From positions 1 to 36,826 of the forward strand of contig JAKIWI010000003.1 in assembly GCA_022750115.1 (NCBI GenBank): a DNA stretch of 36,826 nt. The letters run 5' to 3'. This document shows positions 22,556 to 30,132 of this stretch, piece by piece. Each line of letters starts with the position of its first letter. Position 1 is the first letter of the stretch. The notes beneath the pieces were generated by a model. It worked only from the letters and a program-made list of their open reading frames with translations. It ran no database searches and was not told where the DNA came from. The translations under genes and the position numbers were made by a program. This stretch comes from Thermoplasmata archaeon (GTDB lineage: Archaea; Thermoplasmatota; Thermoplasmata; Lutacidiplasmatales; UBA184).

Positions 22556-25500
22556 GCCCGCGCCTCGGCGAGCGGGACCTCCGCCCGAGCCGCCGGCCCG
22601 TTGTGGTAGGGGAACAGCACTCGGAACGTCGTCCCCCGACCGGGGGTGCTCTCGACGTCGATGCGCCCGCCGTGGAGCTCGACGAGCTTCTTCGTCAGCG
22701 AGAGGCCGAGGCCGGAACCCTGGTACCGTCGGCTCGGGCCGGCCTCGAGCTGCTCGAACTCGCGGAACAGGCGGGGGATGTCGGTCGCCGCGATGCCGAT
22801 CCCCGTGTCCCGGACCTTGAGCTCGAAGAACCCGTCGGCCTGCGGCTGCACGGACACCTCGACCTCACCCCCCTCGTCCGTGAACTTGACGGCGTTGGAG
22901 AGGAGGTTGTAGAGGATCTGCTTGAAGCGGAGCGGGTCGAGCCAGACGCTCGTGAGGTCGCGGGCGACGTGAGTCTTCAGCTTCAGCTTCTTATCGCTCA
23001 CCATCCGCTTGACGACCGAGGCGACCTCGTCGACGGCCTGCCGTGGGGCGAACGACTCGGGGGTGAGCTCCATCTTGCCGGACTCGACCTTCGCGAGGTC
23101 GAGGACGTCGTTGATCAGCTGGAGGAGGTGGTTGCCGCTGTTGAGGATGTCGCCGAGGTACTCCCGGCGCTCGGCGTCGAGGGTCGTCGAATCGCCGTTC
23201 AAGAGGAACTCGGAGAACCCGATGATGCTGTTGAGCGGGGTGCGGAGCTCGTGCGACATGCTCGCGAGGAACTCGCTCTTGAGGCGGTTCGCCTCCTGGA
23301 CGCGCAGGTTCTGGATCTCGAGCTCGCGATTGCGCTGCTCGAGCTGGTCGCGGAGGCGCTTTTGCTCGGTCACGTCCCGGGCCGCGGCGAACACCCCGGC
23401 GAGCCGGCCCTCCGTGTCCTTGAACGTCGTGGCGTTGTAGGAGATGTCGGTGACGGCGCCGGAGGCGGTCTGCATCTGGATCTCGAAGTCGGTGACCTTG
23501 TTCTCGGCGAGGACCCGGCGGATCGCCTGGTCGGCGCGCGCGGGGTCGTTGAAGTAGTTCTTGAACGGGGTCCCGACGAGCTGTTCGCGCGGGATCCCCG
23601 TGATCACCTCCATCTGCTTGTTGACGTCGGTGATGACCCCGAGGAGGTCGGTCGTCATCAGCGCGTCGATGTTCGACTCGACGAGCCCCCGGTTGTAGTT
23701 CTTCGACTCGCGCAGCTGGGCCTCGAGCTTCTTCTGCTCCGTGATGTCGCGCGCGGCCGCGAGCACGCCGCGCACCTCGCCCGCGGTGTCGCCGAACTTG
23801 CCCGCGTTGAACGACACCGGGATCTTCTGACCGTTCCGCTTTCGCAGGGTGAGCTCGTAGTTGGTGACCAGGTTCTCGCGGAGCGCGGTCCGGACGCCCT
23901 CGTCGGCGCGCGCCGGGTCGGTGAACAGTTCGGGGAACCGGTGCCCGATGAGGCGCTTGCGGCTGAAACCCGTCAACCGAACCATCTGCTCGTTCAGGTC
24001 GGTGATGGCGAGGTCCGGGTCGACCGTGACGAGCGCATCGGGCGACGCCTCGATCAGTCCGCGGTTGTAGTTCTGTTGCTCCCGCAGCTTCTCCTCGATC
24101 TTCTTCTGCTCCGTGATGTCGCGCGCCGAGGCGAAGATCCCCTCGATCTGCCCCTCGATCCCCTTGAACACGGCCGCGTTGAGCGACACGAGGGTGTGAC
24201 GGCGATTGCGCGACTTGAGGCCGAGCTCGAAGTTCGACACCGCACCTTCCTGCAGCGTACGCCGCACGCCGGCGGCCGCCCGCTCCCCGTCGGTGAAGTA
24301 GTCTCGGAACGAGCTCCCGACGAGAGACTCGCGGGGGACCCCGGTCAGCTTGACCATCTGCTCGTTCACGTCGGTGACCACGAGGTCCGGGTCGACCATG
24401 AACAGCGCGTCGGGCGACGCCTCGATCAGGCTGCGGTTGTACAGCTGCGACTCGCTCAGCTGGTCCTGGAGCTTCTTCTGCTCTGTGATGTCGCGGGCCG
24501 AGGCGAAGATTCCCCCGACGCGGCCGGCGGTGTCGCGGAACACCGACGCATTGAACGATACCTGGACGATCCGCCCGTGCCGGCTGCGGAGCGCGAGCTC
24601 GTAGTTCGTGACGACGCCGGCCTCCAGCGTCTCGCGGACGCCGGTGGCCGCGCGGGCCGGGTCGGTGAAGTAGTCGGGGAACTGCGAGCCGATCAGCTCG
24701 AGCCGGGTGTAGCCGGTGACGTGCACCATCTGCTCGTTCACGTCGGAGATCGTGAGCGACGGGTCGACGGTGACGAGGGCGTCGGCGCTGGCCTCGATGA
24801 GGCTGCGGTTGTAGTTTTGCGACTCGCGGATCTCGCCCTCGAGCTTCTTCTGCTCGGTGACGTCCCGCGCGGCGCCGAAGATCCCGTTCAGCGCCCCGTT
24901 CGCGTCGCGGAACGTCGTCGCGTTGAACGACACGGGGGTCTCGCTCCCGGCCTGGGAGATCAGGGTGAGCTCGTAGTTGGTCAGCTGGTTCTGCTCCAGC
25001 ACGCGCCGCACGGCCGCCTCGGCCCGCGCCGGATCGCGGAAGTACGCCTTGAGCGGAGAGCCGATCAGCCGGTCCCTCGGCACCTCGGTGATCACCTCCA
25101 TCTGCCGGTTGACGTCCGTGATCACCCCGAGGACGTCGGTGGTGAGCAGGGCGTCCACCGACGACTCGATGAGGCCCCGCGTGTAGTTCTGCGACTCGCG
25201 CAACTGGGCGTTGAGCTGCTTCTGCTCCGTGACGTCGCGCGCGCTCGCGAAGATCCCCTTGACCCGGCCCTCGACGTCCTTGAACACGGAGGCGTTGAGC
25301 GAGACCGGGAGCTTGGCGCCGTTCTTCGCGCGGAGCACGAGCTCGTGGTTGGTGACGAACCCCCGCTCGAACGTGCCGCGCACGCCGGCGGTCGCGACGT
25401 TCGGCTCGGTGAAGTACTGGATGAACGCCGAGCCGATGAGCTGTTTTCGCGAGTGGCCGGTCAGCTTGACCATCTGCTCGTTGACGTCGGTGATGAGCAT

Positions 25501-27102
25501 CTCCGGGTCGACGATGACCATCGCGTCGACGGAGGCCTCGATCAGGCCCCGGTTGTAGTTCTCCGACTCGCGGAGCTGCTCCTCGAGCATCCGCTGCTCG
25601 GTGATGTCCCGGGCCGAGGCGAAGATTCCCTTCACCCGGTTCTGCGGGTCGCTGAACACCGAGGCGTTCAGCGAGATGATCCGCTGCGGTCCGGTGCGGG
25701 GTTTGAGGACGAGCTCGTAGTTGGTGACGTAGGTCTCCTGGAACGTACGGCGCACCCCGGCCACCGCGCGCTCGGGCTCGGTGAAGTAGCTCTTGAACGT
25801 GCTGCCGGTGAGCTCCTCGCGCGAGTAGCCCGTGATCTTGACCATCTCCTCGTTGACGTCGGTGATCACGAGGTCCGGGTCGACCACGACGAGGGCGTCG
25901 GGCGACGCCTCGATCAGGCTGCGGTTGTAGCTCTGCGACTCCTGCAGCTGGGCGTCGAGCTTCTTCTGGCCCGTGACGTCGCGGGCGGAGGCGAAGATCC
26001 CGCGGACCCGGCCCTCGATATCGCGGAAGATCGAGGCGTTGAACGAGACGACCTGCTCCGTCCCGTGGCGGGTCTTCAAGACGAGGTCGTAGCTCTGCAC
26101 GTACCCCTCGTCGAGGGTCTGCTTGAGGCCGTCGGTCGCCCGCTGCGGGTCGGTGAAGTAGTCGGCGAACCGGCTCCCGATCAGTTCGTCGCGGTCGTAC
26201 CCGGTCGCCGTCTCCATCTGGCGGTTCAGGTCGGTGATGACGCCGTCCTTGTCGACGGTGATCAGCGCGTCGAGCGACGCCTCGATCAGCCCCCGCGTGT
26301 AGTTCTGCGACTCGCGGAGCTGCGTCTCGAGGCGCTTTTGTTCGGTGACGTCGCGCGCCGCGGCGAACACGCCGCGGAGCTTCTGGTCGCGTCCGCGGAA
26401 CGTCGTCGCGTTGAACGCGACCACGGTTTCGGCGCCGTTCGCCGAGCGCAGCGTCAGCTCGAAGTTGGTGACGCGGTCCTCGGCGAGGACGCGGCGGATC
26501 CCTTCCTCGGCACGCGCCGGGTCGGCAAAGTATCCCTTGAGCGGGGTCCCGATGAGCTGCTCGCGCGGTCGACCGGTCAGCTCCTCGACCCGCCGGTTGA
26601 CGTCGGTGATCACCCCGAGCGTGTCGGTCGTCATGATCGCGTCGATGTTCGACTCGATCAGGCCGCGGTTGTACTCCTCGGACTCGATGAGCTTCTGATG
26701 GAGGTGCTGCTCGCTGGTGATGTCCTTCGAGACGATCAGGAACCCGAGCGGCTGGCCCGCCTGCTCGCGCAGGACCGTGAGGACGACGCGGGCCGGGAAC
26801 GCCTCGCCGCTCTTGCGGCGGCGGGTCATCACCCCTTCCCATTTGCCCTGGTCGAGGGCGGCCTTCAGGACGGTGTCGAACTTTCCGGCGGCGACGTCCT
26901 CCGATGGCAGGAGGACTCGGCTGTCCTTGCCGACGATCTCGTCGGAGGTGTAGCCGTAGATCCGGTGGGCCCCCTCGTTCCAGAGGAGAATCTTCCCGGC
27001 GGAGTCCGACGCGATGATCGAGTACTCGGTCGAGGATTCGAGAACGTTCTGCAGGAAGGTTCGATAGTCACCAAACGGTGCCGCCCGGACGCTCGCCGTC
27101 AC
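22552..27102 (-). CDS. Giant histidine kinase with ten PAS domains
   Basis: A cytosolic sensor kinase of 1516 residues with no membrane helix. A divergent PAS domain (about 17-140, IIASDSAGKILLWNEGA) is followed by nine PAS repeats of exactly 124 residues each (151-1266), then the kinase core: H-box SHELRTPLNSIIGFSEFL with H1284, N-box LYNLLSNAVKFTDEGGEV, G1 DTGIGIA, F-box LFREFEQLE and G2 GSGLGLSLTKKL. All ATP-site blocks are intact, so it should autophosphorylate. No heme- or flavin-specific residue pattern stood out in the PAS repeats. The start is GTG 27102, chosen for an AAGGAGGT site six bases upstream and a TATA box about 60 bases upstream. Two receivers follow with 4-base overlaps. 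The A/BBB subtype order of the repeats is described in the findings. Confidence 0.96.
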   Translation of the reverse strand: MTASVRAAPFGDYRTFLQNVLESSTEYSIIASDSAGKILLWNEGAHRIYGYTSDEIVGKDSRVLLPSEDVAAGKFDTVLKAALDQGKWEGVMTRRRKSGEAFPARVVLTVLREQAGQPLGFLIVSKDITSEQHLHQKLIESEEYNRGLIESNIDAIMTTDTLGVITDVNRRVEELTGRPREQLIGTPLKGYFADPARAEEGIRRVLAEDRVTNFELTLRSANGAETVVAFNATTFRGRDQKLRGVFAAARDVTEQKRLETQLRESQNYTRGLIEASLDALITVDKDGVITDLNRQMETATGYDRDELIGSRFADYFTDPQRATDGLKQTLDEGYVQSYDLVLKTRHGTEQVVSFNASIFRDIEGRVRGIFASARDVTGQKKLDAQLQESQSYNRSLIEASPDALVVVDPDLVITDVNEEMVKITGYSREELTGSTFKSYFTEPERAVAGVRRTFQETYVTNYELVLKPRTGPQRIISLNASVFSDPQNRVKGIFASARDITEQRMLEEQLRESENYNRGLIEASVDAMVIVDPEMLITDVNEQMVKLTGHSRKQLIGSAFIQYFTEPNVATAGVRGTFERGFVTNHELVLRAKNGAKLPVSLNASVFKDVEGRVKGIFASARDVTEQKQLNAQLRESQNYTRGLIESSVDALLTTDVLGVITDVNRQMEVITEVPRDRLIGSPLKAYFRDPARAEAAVRRVLEQNQLTNYELTLISQAGSETPVSFNATTFRDANGALNGIFGAARDVTEQKKLEGEIRESQNYNRSLIEASADALVTVDPSLTISDVNEQMVHVTGYTRLELIGSQFPDYFTDPARAATGVRETLEAGVVTNYELALRSRHGRIVQVSFNASVFRDTAGRVGGIFASARDITEQKKLQDQLSESQLYNRSLIEASPDALFMVDPDLVVTDVNEQMVKLTGVPRESLVGSSFRDYFTDGERAAAGVRRTLQEGAVSNFELGLKSRNRRHTLVSLNAAVFKGIEGQIEGIFASARDITEQKKIEEKLREQQNYNRGLIEASPDALVTVDPDLAITDLNEQMVRLTGFSRKRLIGHRFPELFTDPARADEGVRTALRENLVTNYELTLRKRNGQKIPVSFNAGKFGDTAGEVRGVLAAARDITEQKKLEAQLRESKNYNRGLVESNIDALMTTDLLGVITDVNKQMEVITGIPREQLVGTPFKNYFNDPARADQAIRRVLAENKVTDFEIQMQTASGAVTDISYNATTFKDTEGRLAGVFAAARDVTEQKRLRDQLEQRNRELEIQNLRVQEANRLKSEFLASMSHELRTPLNSIIGFSEFLLNGDSTTLDAERREYLGDILNSGNHLLQLINDVLDLAKVESGKMELTPESFAPRQAVDEVASVVKRMVSDKKLKLKTHVARDLTSVWLDPLRFKQILYNLLSNAVKFTDEGGEVEVSVQPQADGFFELKVRDTGIGIAATDIPRLFREFEQLEAGPSRRYQGSGLGLSLTKKLVELHGGRIDVESTPGRGTTFRVLFPYHNGPAARAEVPLAEARA
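23305..26652 (-). repeat. Nine tandem 372-bp PAS-coding repeats
   Basis: In-frame repeats without indels at 26281-26652, 25909-26280, 25537-25908, 25165-25536, 24793-25164, 24421-24792, 24049-24420, 23677-24048 and 23305-23676. The recurring linker (around ESQNYNRGLIE) and the ARD(V/I)T(E/G)Q motif mark the period. Units are diverged in DNA but keep fixed length. Confidence 0.93.
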
Positions 27103-27108
27103 TCGCTA

Positions 27109-27116
27109 ACCTCCTT
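27109..27116 (-). promoter_or_regulatory. Strong ribosome binding site of the PAS kinase
   Basis: AAGGAGGT on the minus strand, six bases before GTG 27102. Its strength contrasts with the leaderless genes around it and decides the kinase start. Confidence 0.75.
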
Positions 27117-27160
27117 CGGACCGGCACCTACTGGGGAGCCAATCGCATTTCGGTGGCGCG

Positions 27161-27168
27161 ATATAAGG
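27161..27168 (-). promoter_or_regulatory. TATA box of the PAS kinase operon
   Basis: CCTTATAT on the minus strand, about 60 bases before GTG 27102; transcription would begin about 35 bases before the start codon, leaving a leader that contains the AAGGAGGT site. Confidence 0.6.
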
Positions 27169-27265
27169 TCACACCGTCGCAAATTGGATAGGGGGTTCCC
27201 GGTCGGATACGACGCGCGGCGATTGGGGCCTCTCGGGCCATCGCGCGCCGGGGGGCGGGGTGGCC

Positions 27266-28540
27266 TCAGACTCCCGTGGCCGGGAGCGTCCAGAGCGGCT
27301 CGAGCGCCCGCCGTTCGGCGGGCGCGGACGATCCGTCCTCCGCCGCCTCGGCCGGGTCGGCACGCGGCACCGGGCCGAGCCCGAGGATCGGGTCGCTCTG
27401 GCGGAGGATCGCGACGACCTCGGGCCGGAGGATCTCGAGCGGAAGCGGCCGCCCCTCGGCGAGCGCGGAGCGGACCCGCGTCTGGCTGGTGACCGCGCGC
27501 ACCTCGGGCCGGTGCCCGCAGCTCTTCTCGGAGGCCATCTGGCCGCAGCGGGTGCAGTACGACATCTCGCGGAACCTCAGCGGGGTGACCCCGACGGAGT
27601 ACTCGTCGAAGATCTCGTGGCAGGCGTACGGCTTGTAGAACGACCCGACGCCGGCCTGGTCGCGGCCGACGATGTAGTGGCTGCATCCGTAGTTCCGGCG
27701 CACGATCGCGAAGAACAGCGCGGCGCGGGGTCCGGCGTATCGCATGGAGATGGCGAGTGTTCCGAGGGCGACGCGGGCGGGCGGGTAATACTCGGCGAGC
27801 AACGCGCGATAGGCGTCGACCACGACCTGCGGCCGGTAGTCGCCCGGCTTGAGCGGTCCGACGACCGGGTGGACGAACAGGGCGTCGACGTCGTCCCGCT
27901 CCAGCGCGAGCCGGTGGAGCTGTTCGTGCCCGGCGTGGGGAACGTTCCGGGTCTGGAACCCAGCGACGTTCCGCCATCCGTTCTTCGCGAACGTCTCGCG
28001 GCTCTGGGCCGGGGTGTACTCGAGATCCGGGAACGGAACGTCGGGGGACCGTACGAGGTCGACGCGACCCGCCACCGCCGTCGACCCCGTTGTCGCCAAG
28101 GCGGCGACGTTCGGATGACGCGGGTCGGTGGTGCCATACACGCCCCGCGCAATCGCCGTCCGGTCGAGAGGGAACGACTCGCGGAAGTGGAGCAGCGCGA
28201 AGAAGCGTCCCGCGGTGTCCAGGAGTGCGACCTCGTCGCCCGGGCGCAGGTCGGCCACAACCGCCTCCGCGGCGCGCCCCGGGGGAGTAAGAACGATCGG
28301 GATCGGCCAAGGAAGCGAGTTGGGCAGCCGCAGCGTCCGAACCACGTTCTCGATCGTCGCCGCATCCATGAATCCGTCGAGGGGGCTGTACGCCCCGACC
28401 GCGAGCTTCGCCGCGTCGAACACCTGGTCGATCTCCGGGCGGAGCTGCGGGAGTTCGGCGACCTGAAGGGCCAACCGCTCCGCTTCCTGCGGCCCGAGCT
28501 GGCGGTCGACGAGACGCCCCCCGTAGGCGGGAGGGATCAT
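27266..28540 (-). CDS. sat: Sulfate adenylyltransferase (ATP sulfurylase)
   Basis: Makes adenosine 5'-phosphosulfate (APS) and pyrophosphate from sulfate and ATP, or runs in reverse. The 424-residue protein has QTRN (196-199) and HAGH (202-205) for ATP binding, MRYAGPRAALFFAIVRRNYGCSHYIVGRD read across 266-294, GRDQAGVG (292-299), and a zinc site C329, C332, C341, H343 near the C-terminus. The length and zinc site match the homodimeric Sat of bacteria and archaea; no APS kinase domain is fused, and none is encoded nearby, nor is APS reductase. ATG 28540 is chosen because GAGGTG lies seven bases upstream and the family begins with a segment like this one; in-frame sequence farther upstream is Arg/Pro-rich. 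An HxlR regulator lies 271 bases upstream on the same strand. Confidence 0.95.
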   Translation of the reverse strand: MIPPAYGGRLVDRQLGPQEAERLALQVAELPQLRPEIDQVFDAAKLAVGAYSPLDGFMDAATIENVVRTLRLPNSLPWPIPIVLTPPGRAAEAVVADLRPGDEVALLDTAGRFFALLHFRESFPLDRTAIARGVYGTTDPRHPNVAALATTGSTAVAGRVDLVRSPDVPFPDLEYTPAQSRETFAKNGWRNVAGFQTRNVPHAGHEQLHRLALERDDVDALFVHPVVGPLKPGDYRPQVVVDAYRALLAEYYPPARVALGTLAISMRYAGPRAALFFAIVRRNYGCSHYIVGRDQAGVGSFYKPYACHEIFDEYSVGVTPLRFREMSYCTRCGQMASEKSCGHRPEVRAVTSQTRVRSALAEGRPLPLEILRPEVVAILRQSDPILGLGPVPRADPAEAAEDGSSAPAERRALEPLWTLPATGV

Positions 28541-28811
28541 CCGGCACCTCGTCCCGGGAGGTCGCCGGCCGTACCTCCGACGGCCCGGTCCTGGGGCGCG
28601 GCGGGATGACGCGGGGGTCGGACCGCGAACGGGGTGGGCCGGCCTTCGAGCCCACTCGCGCGACTCCCCCGCGTCATCGGCCCCCGTCGCCCGCTCCCTT
28701 CCAACGGACTCAGCCAAGGGAGCGCTCGCTCGCAGGCGATCCGGCCGGATGGCCGTTGGCTATCCTTTGGACCGGTGAACGAGGGCACAGGACCTCGGAG
28801 CGGCTTCGGTG
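28541..28811. other. Gap between HxlR gene and sat
   Basis: 271 bases without a supported gene. I find no clear TATA box close to the sat start; AT-rich bases occur only near 28754-28764 (CTATCCTTT). Confidence 0.4.
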
Positions 28812-29483
28812 TTAAAGGGCGACCGTTTCCACCCGGGAACGGCCTATCGGATTCCGCACGCGTCGTGTCGCGGTGCGAAGCGGCGTGTCCTCCTCGAGGG
28901 GCTCGCGGTCCGCTCCCGCAAGGTCGCGAAAGCCGGCCGGGACCCTTCCGACACCCTTGCCGGTTCGCTCGGGCCTCGCGAGGTCCCCCGCGATGGGTCG
29001 GACGGTCGGGGTATGGTCGGTGAAGCGCAGGTAGAGGAGCACCGGCTGGGAAAGCCAGGCGACCGTCCACCCGCGTTCCGTGAGCGAGTAGCGGACGCGC
29101 GGGGGTCGAGAGTCGAGGATCTCCCGCTGGACCATCCCGTTCTGCTCGAGCTCCTTGAGCTTCAGCGAGAGGACACGGGGGCTGATGCCGTGGAGGCTCC
29201 GCCGGAGCTCCTCGAAGCCGGCGGACGGGAGCGCGTGGAGCGCGACGAGGACGTCCGAAGACCATTTGCCGAAGATCGACCGGACCAGATGGAGGTCGGC
29301 CCGCGCCGCGGCCAAGGGGTCCGGTTCCGACTCCGAGAGGTCGCGTACCCTCTCGGCGAGTCGGACCGCCGATTCCCGGAACTCCCGGAACTCGCGCCGG
29401 ATCTCCCCCTCGGCCGGGCTCGTCGCCGACGGTTCCAGGTTCGACCGTGTCACGGGGCTCGTCGGTCTCGTCGGCGCCATCAT
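28812..29483 (-). CDS. HxlR-family winged-helix regulator
   Basis: A 223-residue transcription factor. The HxlR core lies at about residues 65-150: IFGKWSSDVLVALHALPSAGF, ELRRSLHGISPRVLSLKLKELEQNGMV, and the wing REILDSRPPRVRYSLTERG, then a long helix. HxlR proteins bind as dimers to palindromes and often sense reactive electrophiles or aldehydes via a cysteine; none is near the usual N-terminal place here. Both an N-terminal extension (about 60 residues) and a basic C-terminal tail (about 45 residues) exceed the family's usual 100-130 residues. ATG codons at 29483 and 29480 compete. A TATA box and a perfect palindrome lie just upstream, which suggests autoregulation. It precedes sat on the same strand. 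Confidence 0.85.
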   Translation of the reverse strand: MMAPTRPTSPVTRSNLEPSATSPAEGEIRREFREFRESAVRLAERVRDLSESEPDPLAAARADLHLVRSIFGKWSSDVLVALHALPSAGFEELRRSLHGISPRVLSLKLKELEQNGMVQREILDSRPPRVRYSLTERGWTVAWLSQPVLLYLRFTDHTPTVRPIAGDLARPERTGKGVGRVPAGFRDLAGADREPLEEDTPLRTATRRVRNPIGRSRVETVAL

Positions 29484-29488
29484 GCCCG

Positions 29489-29500
29489 GGACCCGGGTCC
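29489..29500. promoter_or_regulatory. Perfect 12-bp palindrome, probable HxlR operator
   Basis: GGACCCGGGTCC is identical to its reverse complement. It lies between the TATA box and the HxlR ATG, covering the expected transcription start, where a bound dimer would block initiation. Confidence 0.55.
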
Positions 29501-29504
29501 ACCG

Positions 29505-29510
29505 ATATAA
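29505..29510 (-). promoter_or_regulatory. TATA box of the HxlR gene
   Basis: TTATAT on the minus strand (plus strand ATATAA), about 25 bases before ATG 29483, giving a leaderless message. Confidence 0.65.
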
Positions 29511-30104
29511 GTACGGAGTATTGAATCGGTCACGGTCGCACCGATTCGCGAGCGAGCCGGGTCGGAACTGGCCCGGAGGCCGTCCCCTGGTCGCTCCCCT
29601 CCCCGTCCCCCCGTTCGGAGGTCGGGAGTTGGCGCCCCGAGGGAACCTGCTCGACGGGACAGCGGCACGGCGCGGTGGGGCGGCGCTGCATCATTCCCCC
29701 CTCGGGAGGGGACCGGGACGAGCTCGAAGTTCGCTGCGAGGAGGCCGACGATCGCTTCCGTTGTCACGCCCATCCTACTCGTTCGACTTCGTTTCCTCGA
29801 CATCTTGGTCCCCGGAGCAGGATCCGACGAACCATCGGTCATTCCTGCCTTCCCCCCGCCGGACGATAGGGAGCGCGATCGAGGTGCGCGGCTCCGTCGC
29901 CGTCGGCCTCCGCCGATTCCGTCCGCGGGCGACTCCGCGGGTGCCCCGGCCCGGAGTCGACGTTGGGAGAAATCGAGCGGCCCCCCATCCCGCTCCGCCG
30001 GCCCATCGGTCGTCCTCCGCCCCCACGCCGACTCGGCGATTGCCCCCGGGGCGGCCACGTCGTCACCGGTCGGTCCCGGCGGCACCGATGGGTCCCGGGC
30101 GGAC

Positions 30105-30111
30105 CTAATAG
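30105..30111 (+). promoter_or_regulatory. TATA-like box of the phosphodiesterase gene
   Basis: CTAATAG, centred about 25 bases before ATG 30133, fits a leaderless transcript. Confidence 0.5.
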
Positions 30112-30132
30112 TCCCACCCCCGTCGTTTTCGC

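Larger units (their letters stand above)
29484..30132. other. Long intergenic region between divergent genes
   Basis: 649 bases between the HxlR gene (-) and the phosphodiesterase gene (+). Its ends hold the two promoters listed. A minus-strand frame of 201 codons spans 29480-30085, but it covers the HxlR promoter and its product is Arg/Gly/Pro-rich low complexity. I see no tRNA, no repeat array and no conserved motif in 29550-30090. A small RNA or an unrecognised short gene cannot be excluded. Confidence 0.45.

Noticed and set aside
23305-26652. Tandem repeats considered as a CRISPR or satellite array
   Set aside because: The period is 372 bp, in frame, with conserved protein motifs; it is a domain duplication.
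22603-27492. Plus-strand open frame of 1629 codons opposite the PAS kinase
   Set aside because: It is the antisense shadow of the repeat array. It is Leu/Arg/Val-rich, periodic with the repeats, and has no domain; the kinase strand carries all motifs.
29480-30085. Minus-strand frame of 201 codons that ends with a 4-base overlap on the HxlR start
   Set aside because: The overlap looks like coupling, but the frame contains the HxlR TATA box and palindrome, and the product is Arg/Gly/Pro-rich without a recognisable domain.
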